Assembly (NCBI GenBank): GCA_937920345.1
Contig: CALGVA010000007.1
Location: 1-46,544 of the forward strand
DNA from: an uncultured Lachnospiraceae bacterium
Lineage (GTDB): Bacteria > Bacillota > Clostridia > Lachnospirales > Lachnospiraceae
Direction of reading: 5' to 3'
DNA length: 46,544 nt
Part shown: positions 34,491 to 42,488 of the stretch, piece by piece
Position numbering within the stretch: the stretch's first letter is position 1
Layout of the letters: every line of letters starts with the position of its first letter
Notes under the pieces: generated by a model
Told to the model about the DNA's origin: nothing
Databases searched by the model: none
Seen by the model: only the letters and a program-made list of their open reading frames with translations
Translations under genes and position numbers: made by a program

Positions 34491-36632
34491 ATGGTTATGG
34501 TAGAGAAGAGAGACGAGACGGACTTTTCAAATGTAGAGTATTATACGAACAGAGAACTGAGCTGGCTGCTCTTTGACAGGAGGGTTCTGGGCGAAGCCAG
34601 AGATAAAGCAAACCCGCTTTTTGAGCGGCTGAAATTCTTAAGCATCACGGCCTCCAACCTGGATGAATTTTTTATGGTGCGGGTGGCATCCCTAAAGGAT
34701 ATGGTCAGCGCCGGGTATAAGAAAAAGGATATTGCGGGCATGACCGCCTCGGAACAGCTTGCGAAGGTGAATGAGGAGACGCACGCGCTTGTGGAACAGC
34801 AGTATGCCGTGTACAACCGTTCACTCCTGCCGCATCTTCTGGAAAACGGGCTGCATATTATCAGACACCACGAAGATCTGGGCAAAGAGGACGCGGCCTA
34901 TGTGGACCGGTATTTTGCGGATAACATCTATCCGGTTCTGACGCCGATGGCGGTGGATTCCTCCCGGCCTTTTCCGCTGATTCGCAATAAATCCCTGAAT
35001 CTGGGGGCGTTAGTGAAGAAGAAGAACGGCGGGGGAGAACTGGAGTTTGCCACCGTACAGGTACCGAGCGTCCTGTCACGCCTCGTGACGATTCCGGCGG
35101 AGGAGGGGACGAAGATCATTCTGCTGGAGGAAGTGATCGAACGCAATATGCATAAGCTGTTCCTCAACTATGATATCGTCTGCAGTTATCCTTTCCGTAT
35201 CATGAGAAATGCGGATCTGCCGATTGAGGAGGACGAAGCGGAGGATCTGCTGCAGGAGATCGAGAAACAGCTTAAGAAGAGGCAATGGGGGCAGGTCATC
35301 CGTCTGGAGGTGGAGGAAGGGATCGACGACAGACTGCTGAAGCTGATCAGGGATGAACTGGCGATTGAGCAGGGGGATATCTATGCCATCAGCGGACCGC
35401 TGGACCTGACTTTCCTTATGAAAATGTACGGGCTGGAAGGCTTTGACCATCTGAAGGAGCACGGGTACCTGAAACCGCAGCCGGTACCGGAACTGGCGGA
35501 GGAGACGGATGTGCTCGCGAAGATCAGGGAGGGAGATATTCTGATGCACCATCCCTATCAGACGTTTGAGCCGGTTGTGAATTTTATCAGGCAGGCGGCA
35601 AAAGATCCCGACGTGCTGGCCATCAAGCAGACCCTTTATCGTGTCAGCGGCAATTCGCCTATTGTGGCTGCGCTGGAACAGGCGGCGGACAACGGCAAGC
35701 AGGTGTCTGTGCTGGTGGAGTTAAAAGCGCGTTTCGACGAGGAGAATAACATCGTCTGGGCAAAGAAGCTGGAGAAAGCGGGCTGCCATGTAATCTATGG
35801 TCTGGTGGGACTCAAGACCCACAGTAAGATCACGCTGGTAGTCAGACGGGAAGAAAACGGGATAAGAAGATACGTCCATCTTGGAACGGGAAACTATAAT
35901 GACTCTACGGCGAAGCTCTATACAGACATCGGGCTGTTCACCTGCTCGGAAGCGATCGGTGAGGACGCAACGGCCGTGTTTAACATGCTGTCCGGCTACT
36001 CGGAGCCGCGCAACTGGAATAAACTGTCGCTGGCGCCGCTCTGGCTGAAGGACCGTTTCCTGCATCTGATCGACAGGGAAAAAGCTTATGCCGGACAGGG
36101 CAGAACGGCGCACATTATCGCCAAGATGAATTCCCTGTGCGATAAGGATATTATCGAGGCGCTCTACGCAGCAAGCGCTGCGGGCGTGAAGATCGATCTG
36201 ATCATCCGCGGGATCTGCTGCCTGAAAGCAGGGATTGACGGCGTGAGTGAGAACATTACGGTGCGCTCTATCGTGGGTAATTATCTGGAGCACGCGAGGA
36301 TCTTTTATTTTGAGAACGACGGCAAGCCGGAGTATTACTGTGCCAGTGCGGACTGGATGCCGCGGAATCTGGAGCGCCGGGTGGAGATCCTGTTTCCGGT
36401 GGAGAAACCGCAGCTGCAGGAGAAACTGCACCATATACTGGAATGCCAGATGCGGGATACGGTGAAAGCATCCGTATTGCAGCCTGACGGCAGCTATAAG
36501 AAGCCGGGGAAACGCGGTAGAGAGGAATATAATGCGCAGTTACACTTCTGCCTGGAGGCCAGAGAGGCTGCAAGGGCAGAGAAGGATACTGGGAATAAGC
36601 GCATCTTTATTCCCGAAATGCACCACGAATAA
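34491..36632 (+). CDS. ppk1: Polyphosphate kinase 1
   Basis: PPK1 (713 residues) polymerises the terminal phosphate of ATP into polyphosphate. The N-terminal block NRELSWLLFDRRVLGEA and LKFLSITASNLDEFFMVRVA are family signatures. The catalytic His444 is in GLVGLKTHSKITLV; RRYVHLGTGNYNDSTAKLYTD follows, and a second phospholipase D-like half ends CASADWMPRNLERRVEI. A short lysine/arginine-rich tail (KKPGKRGREEYNAQL) is present. The gene has GGGGAAA before ATG 34491. It is expressed with ppx. Confidence 0.96.
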   Translation: MVMVEKRDETDFSNVEYYTNRELSWLLFDRRVLGEARDKANPLFERLKFLSITASNLDEFFMVRVASLKDMVSAGYKKKDIAGMTASEQLAKVNEETHALVEQQYAVYNRSLLPHLLENGLHIIRHHEDLGKEDAAYVDRYFADNIYPVLTPMAVDSSRPFPLIRNKSLNLGALVKKKNGGGELEFATVQVPSVLSRLVTIPAEEGTKIILLEEVIERNMHKLFLNYDIVCSYPFRIMRNADLPIEEDEAEDLLQEIEKQLKKRQWGQVIRLEVEEGIDDRLLKLIRDELAIEQGDIYAISGPLDLTFLMKMYGLEGFDHLKEHGYLKPQPVPELAEETDVLAKIREGDILMHHPYQTFEPVVNFIRQAAKDPDVLAIKQTLYRVSGNSPIVAALEQAADNGKQVSVLVELKARFDEENNIVWAKKLEKAGCHVIYGLVGLKTHSKITLVVRREENGIRRYVHLGTGNYNDSTAKLYTDIGLFTCSEAIGEDATAVFNMLSGYSEPRNWNKLSLAPLWLKDRFLHLIDREKAYAGQGRTAHIIAKMNSLCDKDIIEALYAASAAGVKIDLIIRGICCLKAGIDGVSENITVRSIVGNYLEHARIFYFENDGKPEYYCASADWMPRNLERRVEILFPVEKPQLQEKLHHILECQMRDTVKASVLQPDGSYKKPGKRGREEYNAQLHFCLEAREAARAEKDTGNKRIFIPEMHHE

Positions 36633-36671
36633 AGTAGGAAGAGATTTTGCAGCGCAGAAATGAGGGAAATG

Positions 36672-37259
36672 ATGAAAATATATCTGGCTTCGGCATCGCC
36701 GAGAAGGAAAGAACTGCTCAGGCAGGTGGGGATATCTTTTAAGACAATGCCGAGTATGGTAGAAGAGATAATTACGAAGACAGAGCCGCATGAAGTGGTG
36801 GAAGAACTGTCTTACCAGAAGGCTGTGGATGTCTGCGGCAGGCTGGCGGCTGAAGGCAGGGAGGACTTCGTGGTGATCGGCGCGGACACGGTGGTATCCT
36901 GCTGGGGCGAGATTCTGGGAAAGCCGAAAGACCGGGAAGACGCTGTCAGAATGTTAAAGAAGCTGCAGGGCGGCAGCCATCAGGTGTATACAGGCGTGAC
37001 GCTGGCGTGGAAGTATAAGGATATGTCCCCCATGTATGCGACATTCAGCGAGTGTACGGATGTGACCATGTACACAATGACAGAGGAGGATATCGGGCGG
37101 TACGCGGACAGCGGAGAGCCGATGGACAAGGCGGGGGCATATGCGATCCAGGGACTGTGCGCCGCCTATATCCAGGGAATCTGCGGCGACTATAACAATG
37201 TGGTCGGACTGCCTGTGGGAAGAGTGTGTCAGGAACTGAAGAAGCGCGGATTGATCTGA
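36672..37259 (+). CDS. maf: Maf-family nucleotide pyrophosphatase
   Basis: The 195-residue protein matches Maf/YhdE enzymes that hydrolyse dTTP, UTP or modified nucleotides to monophosphates. IYLASASPRRKELLRQVG is the family start, VIGADTVVSCWGEILGKP the central signature, and AGAYAIQGLCAAYI the late block. ATG 36660, 36669 and 36672 are in frame; GAGGG at 36662-36666 best fits ATG 36672. It follows ppk1 by 40 bases and may be part of its transcript. Confidence 0.93.
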   Translation: MKIYLASASPRRKELLRQVGISFKTMPSMVEEIITKTEPHEVVEELSYQKAVDVCGRLAAEGREDFVVIGADTVVSCWGEILGKPKDREDAVRMLKKLQGGSHQVYTGVTLAWKYKDMSPMYATFSECTDVTMYTMTEEDIGRYADSGEPMDKAGAYAIQGLCAAYIQGICGDYNNVVGLPVGRVCQELKKRGLI

Positions 37260-37270
37260 TGGGAAGCTTG

Positions 37271-37328
37271 AGTTATGTAAACTAACGGGATGAAAAATGT
37301 GCGCGGCAAAATAAGTTATGTAAACTAA
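37271..37328 (+). repeat. Paired 15-base direct repeat before the acidic-protein gene
   Basis: AGTTATGTAAACTAA occurs at 37271-37285 and again, identical, at 37314-37328. The copies are 43 bases apart, about four helical turns, and both lie upstream of the gene at 37383. CGGCAA and TTGCCG flank the second copy as an inverted repeat. This looks like a pair of regulator sites. Confidence 0.6.
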
Positions 37329-37382
37329 ATTGCCGGAGCGTACAGATAAAAGGATATAAAAAATAAAGAAGGAGAGAGACCT

Positions 37383-37640
37383 ATGTTTGACGAGAAAGTA
37401 TTGCAGTGTTTTCTGGATCATCAGTCACAGCTCTATCCGGAGCCGGTGGCGGAAACGCTGGAGGGCGCAGAGAGTTTTCTGGAAGAGTGTATGGCGGTAG
37501 TCGTGAATTCTGTCAGGGAAGTGTGGGAGTTCTTCGAGGAGGAAGGTGTGGATATGGAAGGCGCCGACGAAGAAGGAATCCTTGAAGCCGATGAAGTGTT
37601 TGATATCGGCGACGGAAGATATCTGATCGTGGAAGGCTAG
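37383..37640 (+). CDS. Small acidic protein, conserved in Lachnospiraceae, function unknown
   Basis: This 85-residue protein is strongly acidic (EEECM, EEEGVDMEGADEEGILEADE) and ends DIGDGRYLIVEG. I recognise similar small proteins from other Lachnospiraceae by their MFDEKVLxCFLxHQxQLxPEPVAETLE start, but no function is established. GAAGGAGAG lies eight bases before ATG 37383, so it is a real gene. Its leader contains the paired 15-base repeat. It may be part of a regulated unit of its own. Confidence 0.75.
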   Translation: MFDEKVLQCFLDHQSQLYPEPVAETLEGAESFLEECMAVVVNSVREVWEFFEEEGVDMEGADEEGILEADEVFDIGDGRYLIVEG

Positions 37641-37661
37641 GGAAATACGGATGAAAGCGTT

Positions 37662-37689
37662 TCCCGCATCGGATCTGTACCGTGCGGGA
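37662..37689. terminator. Hairpin between converging genes
   Basis: TCCCGCA (37662-37668) and TGCGGGA (37683-37689) pair perfectly with a 14-base loop. There is no long T run, but the position between two converging genes suggests a shared terminator. Confidence 0.4.
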
Positions 37690-37694
37690 GACGG

Positions 37695-38501
37695 TCAGCG
37701 CAGCAGTTTGCGCATCATGTCCGCCAGCCCGTCTTTGTCATTGTCGAGATCCGTCACGACATCGGCTGACGCTTTGACATGATCAGAGGCGTTAGCCATG
37801 GCGATACCGCAGCCGGCGGCCTGCAGCATGGAGATATCGTTGTCGGCGTCGCCGGCGGCATAGGCATCCGAGAGCGGCACGCCGAAGTGATCGCATACGA
37901 AACGGACGGCATTCCCTTTACCGGCGGTGTGTTCAAAGAGTTCCAGATAGATCTCACTGGAATAGATGGTCTGGATTCTGTTCTGTGCCCATTCGGTGAT
38001 GCCCAGACGAAAAGCTTCCAGTCTGTTAAAGTCGTCAAGGCTGATGGCCAGCATCTTGTAAGGTGCCTGCGTCAGCGCATCCGTCAGCTTCGGAGAGACG
38101 ATCAGCGGCAGATGGATTTTTCTGCGATAGAACTTTATCTCATCATCATCTGCAGGGGAGACGACGGCGTCTTCCCTGTAAGTCTGTATATGTACATGGT
38201 ACTTTTCGGCCTGTTCCTGCAGATAAGACACATAGGACAGAGGAAGGCGCTTCTCCAGGATCGTCGTCCGGCTGTCGCAGTCATACACCTGTGTGCCATT
38301 GCTGCAAATCAAAAGAATGCCGTCCTGCGTGAGGCCGGCATTTTCTTTGACTTCCAGAATACTGTCTCTGGGACGACCGGAGGACAGGATCAGCTTATTG
38401 CCGGCGGCAAGAAATTCGTCCAGAAACGTCTTGGTTTCCGGGGATACATAACTGTTGTTATTCAAAAGTGTGCCGTCTAAATCGGTAAACAGAAGTTTCA
38501 T
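37695..38501 (-). CDS. Cof-type HAD phosphatase
   Basis: The 268-residue protein is a class IIB HAD phosphatase of the Cof type. The motif I sequence KLLFTDLDGTLL, motif II ILSSGRPRDS, the cap region and motif IV DADNDISMLQAAGCGIAMANA are all seen. These enzymes dephosphorylate sugar phosphates, FMN or PLP; the substrate cannot be told. The gene follows the PHP gene on the same strand by about 60 bases, and a degraded copy of the dispersed hairpin lies between them. Confidence 0.93.
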   Translation of the reverse strand: MKLLFTDLDGTLLNNNSYVSPETKTFLDEFLAAGNKLILSSGRPRDSILEVKENAGLTQDGILLICSNGTQVYDCDSRTTILEKRLPLSYVSYLQEQAEKYHVHIQTYREDAVVSPADDDEIKFYRRKIHLPLIVSPKLTDALTQAPYKMLAISLDDFNRLEAFRLGITEWAQNRIQTIYSSEIYLELFEHTAGKGNAVRFVCDHFGVPLSDAYAAGDADNDISMLQAAGCGIAMANASDHVKASADVVTDLDNDKDGLADMMRKLLR

Positions 38502-38533
38502 GGTGTGTCTGTATGTCCTTTCTACCGTTTATT

Positions 38534-38574
38534 CGAGTTCGTAAAACAAATTTCCTACAGTCAATTCTGTAGGG
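38534..38574. repeat. Degraded dispersed hairpin and a perfect inverted repeat
   Basis: A 22-base degraded relative of the hairpin at 20323 occupies 38534-38555. It overlaps CCTACAG/CTGTAGG, a perfect seven-base hairpin that covers the end of the PHP gene. The second could act as a weak terminator on the minus strand. Confidence 0.45.
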
Positions 38575-39430
38575 ATTTACGGGCTTTGATCCGGTCCAGA
38601 AATTCTTCCGGTACGAACAGCCTGCCGTATCCGGTGCCGAGTTCAAGATTCGGCTTGTTGGTTCCATGGAAGTCGGAGCCGCCGCTGGGAAGCAGGTCAT
38701 ACCTGGAGGCGAGTTGCAGCATATCCCGCTCGTCCTGCCGGCTGTAGGTGCTGTAGAGCACTTCGATGCCCATGAGCCCGGCATTTTTCAGGGAAGATAC
38801 CAGTCCGTCAAGCCGGTTTCTGCCCATGTGATAGAGGGGCGGGTGTGCCAGAACAGGAATACCGCCTGCCTGCAGGATCAGTGCAACGGCCTGTGCGGGC
38901 GTCACTTTTTCCCGCGGTACAAAGTATTTCGTGTGATCGCCCAGATACTGTGCGAAAGCTTCCTGCCGGCTCTTTACATAACCGTTTTCAAATAAATAGG
39001 AAGCATAGTGTGCTCTTGTGATCACGGCGCCGGGGCAGCCTGCCTGCAGTTTCTCATATGTGATGTCGATGCCTGCTGCCTGCAGATTGCGGCACATCTT
39101 AATGTTGCGTCCGGTGCGTGAATCTACAAATTCCTGCAGCCTTGTGGTGAAAAAAGGAGAATCGTAGCTGATGTAGAGACCGACGATGTGCACGTCCTGC
39201 CGGTCGTATTTTGTGGAAAATTCTATGCCGGGAACGACTTCAATCGAAGGCCGCCCCGCCGCTGAAAGCGCCCCGGCATGTCCGACGGCCTCCGCCAGAC
39301 CGTCCACCGTATCATGGTCGGTCAGCGCGATGGCACTTAACCCTTTGGCAATCGCATAATCCACCAGTTCTGTAGGGCTGAAACTTCCGTCTGATTTGTT
39401 TGAATGGGTGTGCAGATCGACTGCCTTCAT
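38561..39430 (-). CDS. PHP-domain phosphoesterase
   Basis: The 289-residue protein is a PHP-domain phosphoesterase related to nucleoside 3-prime,5-prime-bisphosphate phosphatases. Metal-binding motifs are VDLHTHSNKSDGS (residues 4-16), ALTDHDTVDGL, IEFSTKYDRQDVHIVGLY and, near the end, SGGSDFHGTNKP. Such enzymes act on pAp or small RNA ends, as NrnA does in this same genome. AAGGAAAA precedes ATG 39430. The stop lies inside a hairpin. Confidence 0.9.
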   Translation of the reverse strand: MKAVDLHTHSNKSDGSFSPTELVDYAIAKGLSAIALTDHDTVDGLAEAVGHAGALSAAGRPSIEVVPGIEFSTKYDRQDVHIVGLYISYDSPFFTTRLQEFVDSRTGRNIKMCRNLQAAGIDITYEKLQAGCPGAVITRAHYASYLFENGYVKSRQEAFAQYLGDHTKYFVPREKVTPAQAVALILQAGGIPVLAHPPLYHMGRNRLDGLVSSLKNAGLMGIEVLYSTYSRQDERDMLQLASRYDLLPSGGSDFHGTNKPNLELGTGYGRLFVPEEFLDRIKARKSLQN

Positions 39431-39525
39431 TTTTCCTTCTCTCTTTTCTCTACCATATAAATCTGTAGAAATTTATCTGTCATAGATTTGTTCCGAGATT
39501 GTATGTCCGTAACCGGAGAGCCGGA

Positions 39526-41166
39526 TCAGTCGTCCTCTTCCTGGCTTGCCGTACTCGTGTAGACTGTACGCTTTCTCGCCATCTCGTCGCTTTCCAGGTA
39601 TTCGTCGTAGGTCGTGATCTTATCGATCAGCGTACCGTCCGGCAGAATCTCCATAATGCGGTTCGCCGTCGTCTGTACAACCTGGTGGTCATGGCAGGAG
39701 AAAAGTTCTACGCCCTTGAATTTCTTCATGCCTTCGTTCAGCGCGGTGATCGCTTCCATATCCAGATGGTTGGTCGGCTCGTCGAAGATCAGACAGTTGG
39801 CGCCGCTGATCATCATCTTAGAAAGCAGACAGCGCACCTTCTCGCCGCCGGAGAGCACCTTGACCTTCTTCACGCCGTCCTCACCGGCAAAGAGCATACG
39901 GCCGAGGAAACCGCGGACATAGGTCACATCCTTGACGGGAGAGTACCCCATCAGCCAGTCGGTGATCGTGTAGTCGTTGTCAAATTCCGCGGTGTTATCC
40001 TTTGGAAAATAAGCCTGTGAGGTGGTAACGCCCCATTTATAATTGCCTTCGTCAGGTTCCATCTCGCCCGTGAGAATTTTGAAGAGCGTGGTCTTCGCGA
40101 GTTCGTTGCTGCCCACGAAAGCGATCTTATCGTCATGGCCTACGATAAAGGAAAGATTGTCCAGGACTTTCTCTCCGTTAATTGTCTTGCTGAGTCCCTC
40201 CACGGTGAGCACTTCGTTGCCGATCTCACGCTCCGGTCTGAAATCAATGTAGGGATATTTCCGGCTGGAAGGGCGTATGTCGTCGAGTTCGATCTTCTCC
40301 AGTGCGCGTTTTCTGGAGGTTGCCTGCTTGGATTTACTTGCGTTGGCGGAGAAGCGGGAGATGAACTCCTGCAGTTCCTTGATCTGCTCCTCTTTCTTCT
40401 TGTTCGCTTCCTTGCGCTGCTTGATGATCAGCTGGCTGGATTCATACCAGAAATCATAGTTGCCGGCATAGAGCTGAATCTTACCATAGTCGATGTCCGC
40501 GGTGTGCGTACATACCTTGTTCAGAAAATAACGGTCATGGGAAACGACAATAACCGTGTTCTCGAAGTTGATCAGAAACTCCTCGAGCCATGCGATCGCG
40601 TCCAGATCCAGATGGTTGGTCGGCTCGTCTAAGAGCAGGATGTCCGGATTGCCAAAAAGCGCTTTGGCGAGCAGTACTTTGACTTTCTCGTTACCGTTTA
40701 AGTCAGCCATCATATTGTAATGCAGTTCCGTGCCGACGCCGAGACCGTTTAAGAGCATGGCGGCATTAGATTCCGCATCCCAGCCGTCCATCTCTGCAAA
40801 TTCCGCTTCCAGTTCGCTGGCGCGGATACCGTCCTCGTCGGAGAAATCTTCCTTGGCGTAGATGGCATCCTTTTCCTTCATGATCTGATAGAGCCGTTCG
40901 TTGCCCATGATGACGGTGTCCAGCACCGGATAGGCATCATATTTGAAGTGGTCCTGTTCCAGCACCGAGAGCCGCTGGCCGGGCGTGATGGACACGTCAC
41001 CGTTTGTGGTCTCCAGTGCGCCGGAGAGAATCTTTAAGAAGGTGGATTTGCCCGCGCCGTTAGCGCCGATGAGTCCGTAGCAGTTTCCTTCCGTAAATTT
41101 AATGTTTACGTCTTCAAAGAGCGCTTTCTTGCCTACGCGCAGTGTTACGTTGTTTGCCTGAATCAT
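39526..41166 (-). CDS. ABC-F family ATPase (ribosome-associated type)
   Basis: The 546-residue protein has two ABC domains and no membrane part, the ABC-F pattern. The first Walker A is GANGAGKS at residues 34-41, and both signature motifs can be seen, the second as LSGGEKVRC followed by LIFDEPTNHLDMEAI. The inter-domain linker (SANASKSKQATSRKRALEKIELDD) is charged, as expected. The second Walker A reads GSNELAKTT, with Ala in place of the Gly before Lys. GAGG precedes ATG 41166. ABC-F proteins bind the ribosome and act on stalled translation or antibiotic protection; which applies here is unknown. Confidence 0.9.
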   Translation of the reverse strand: MIQANNVTLRVGKKALFEDVNIKFTEGNCYGLIGANGAGKSTFLKILSGALETTNGDVSITPGQRLSVLEQDHFKYDAYPVLDTVIMGNERLYQIMKEKDAIYAKEDFSDEDGIRASELEAEFAEMDGWDAESNAAMLLNGLGVGTELHYNMMADLNGNEKVKVLLAKALFGNPDILLLDEPTNHLDLDAIAWLEEFLINFENTVIVVSHDRYFLNKVCTHTADIDYGKIQLYAGNYDFWYESSQLIIKQRKEANKKKEEQIKELQEFISRFSANASKSKQATSRKRALEKIELDDIRPSSRKYPYIDFRPEREIGNEVLTVEGLSKTINGEKVLDNLSFIVGHDDKIAFVGSNELAKTTLFKILTGEMEPDEGNYKWGVTTSQAYFPKDNTAEFDNDYTITDWLMGYSPVKDVTYVRGFLGRMLFAGEDGVKKVKVLSGGEKVRCLLSKMMISGANCLIFDEPTNHLDMEAITALNEGMKKFKGVELFSCHDHQVVQTTANRIMEILPDGTLIDKITTYDEYLESDEMARKRTVYTSTASQEEDD

Positions 41167-41206
41167 GTTGAAACCTCTTTTTCCTGTTTAAAATTGCAAT
41201 TAATAA

Positions 41207-41228
41207 CGAGTCTGCAAAGCAAATCTCG
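41207..41228. repeat. Second good copy of the dispersed hairpin
   Basis: CGAG-TCTGC and GCAAA-T-CTCG form a hairpin that matches the one at 20323 at 18 of 22 positions. It lies in the ABC-F leader, between its promoter and its start codon. Confidence 0.55.
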
Positions 41229-41242
41229 CAGTTACCTTTACC

Positions 41243-41270
41243 ATTATACACAAAAGCGGGGCTTTTTCAA
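41243..41270 (-). promoter_or_regulatory. Promoter of the ABC-F gene
   Basis: On the minus strand TTGAAA (41270-41265), a 16-base spacer and TATAAT (41248-41243) precede the start codon by about 76 bases. Confidence 0.7.
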
Positions 41271-41337
41271 CAAAAAAGGGAAATAGCGGGAATATTCGCC
41301 CTAAAAAATGCCGGCGCATACAATTTGCAACAAAACC

Positions 41338-41365
41338 TTGCAGTTTTATACAGGATGCTTATAAT
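41338..41365 (+). promoter_or_regulatory. Promoter of the glycerophosphodiesterase gene
   Basis: TTGCAG (41338-41343), a 16-base spacer and TATAAT (41360-41365) lie about 85 bases before ATG 41449. Confidence 0.65.
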
Positions 41366-41448
41366 CGAAATAGGATGAGATTGTCTGATCAGCACGGGAT
41401 GGTCATGATCTCATAAGTAATGAAAGAAGACGGCGGGGATTTTGAAAG

Positions 41449-42273
41449 ATGAACTTAAGAAAAGTAAAAGTGGTAACGGAGGCAGTGACGGCATCGGGGA
41501 TTCTGTATTTGCTTGCGCTTATGCCGCGCATGTTAAAACGTCCGGATACGAGTCTGTTCCGGAAACGGTATTTTGCACACAGAGGGCTGCATGACAATGC
41601 CGCCGGGGCACCGGAAAACTCTATGGCGGCGTTTCGCAAGGCGGTGGAGGCGGGTTACGGCATGGAGCTGGACGTGCATGTGACAAAGGACGGCATACCG
41701 GTGATTTTCCATGATTTTAAGCTGGAACGTATCTGCGGTGTGAAAGGTAATGTCGAGGACTATACTTATGAAGAACTTCAGCAGTTTACCCTGTGTAACT
41801 CCGGGGAGCGGATTCCGAAGCTGAACGAACTGCTTTCCATGGTGCGGGGACGTGTGCCGTTAATTATAGAGATCAAGTCGGAGAAGGCGGATGTGTCAGA
41901 GTGCGCTGTGATCGACCGGATACTGCGAGATTACAACGGCGCGTACTGTATCGAATCCTTTAATCCCATGGTGTTGTGCTGGTACCGCCTGCACCGCAAT
42001 GAGGTGGTCAGGGGACAGCTTGCGTCCAATTTCCGCATTGACGGGGAGAACCGCAGCACATTCTATTTCTTCCTGACCCACCTGTTGTTAAACTTTATCA
42101 CGAAGCCGGATTTCATAGCGTATAATCACAGATTCCGGGAAGAGCCGGGCAGAAGAATCTGCAGAAAACTCTACCGCAATCCGGCGGTGGCGTGGACGGT
42201 CAGGAGTCCGCAGGAACTTCGGGAAATCAGGGACGAGTTCGATGTTTTTATTTTCGAAGGGTTTATGCCGTAG
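41449..42273 (+). CDS. Glycerophosphodiester phosphodiesterase family protein
   Basis: The 274-residue protein is a GDPD-family phosphodiesterase. FAHRGLHDN (residues about 43-51) carries the first catalytic His, AGYGMELDVHVTKDGIPVIFHDFKLERI the metal ligands and second His, and LIIEIKSE the late Glu/Lys block. A hydrophobic stretch near residues 10-25 could be a membrane anchor. These enzymes cleave glycerophosphodiesters from lipids. The ribosome site is weak. The C-terminus ends with a typical FDVFIFEGFMP. Confidence 0.9.
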   Translation: MNLRKVKVVTEAVTASGILYLLALMPRMLKRPDTSLFRKRYFAHRGLHDNAAGAPENSMAAFRKAVEAGYGMELDVHVTKDGIPVIFHDFKLERICGVKGNVEDYTYEELQQFTLCNSGERIPKLNELLSMVRGRVPLIIEIKSEKADVSECAVIDRILRDYNGAYCIESFNPMVLCWYRLHRNEVVRGQLASNFRIDGENRSTFYFFLTHLLLNFITKPDFIAYNHRFREEPGRRICRKLYRNPAVAWTVRSPQELREIRDEFDVFIFEGFMP

Positions 42274-42345
42274 CTGTTTTGCGAAGCATATTTACTTTTT
42301 TTGTTGCATTAACTACAAAAAACGGGTGGTAAATTTCCAATTTTA

Positions 42346-42354
42346 TGGTAAAAT
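42346..42354 (+). promoter_or_regulatory. Extended -10 promoter of ppdK
   Basis: TGG-TAAAAT is an extended -10 box (TG at 42346-42347, TAAAAT at 42349-42354). No good -35 box is seen. It would give a leader of about 125 bases. Confidence 0.45.
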
Positions 42355-42387
42355 AATAAAAGAGCATAAAGAAATATATGCAAGAAT

Positions 42388-42450
42388 GCCATAAATATGA
42401 TTAATTTGTGGCGTTTTTGCGGTTCCTGTTATGGGAAAACCGCATACAGG
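42388..42450 (+). promoter_or_regulatory. Structured ppdK leader: terminator-like hairpin and possible pseudoknot
   Basis: GCCATAAA (42388-42395) pairs with TTTGTGGC (42405-42412, one G-T pair) and a run of T follows: a terminator-like hairpin. Immediately after it TGCGGTT (42418-42424) pairs with AACCGCA (42438-42444), and CCTGT (42425-42429), which lies in that loop, can pair with ACAGG (42446-42450) beyond it. The crossed pairing is the pattern of an H-type pseudoknot, as in some regulatory RNAs. Neither element matches a riboswitch class I know. Confidence 0.4.
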
Positions 42451-42488
42451 AAGAATGGCTTATTTAAGGAAAAGAGAGGGCGAAAACT

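Noticed and set aside
37271..37328. BirA-type biotin operator
   Set aside because: The TGTAAAC core is reminiscent, but the copies are direct, not an inverted pair with the usual spacing, and no biotin gene is near.
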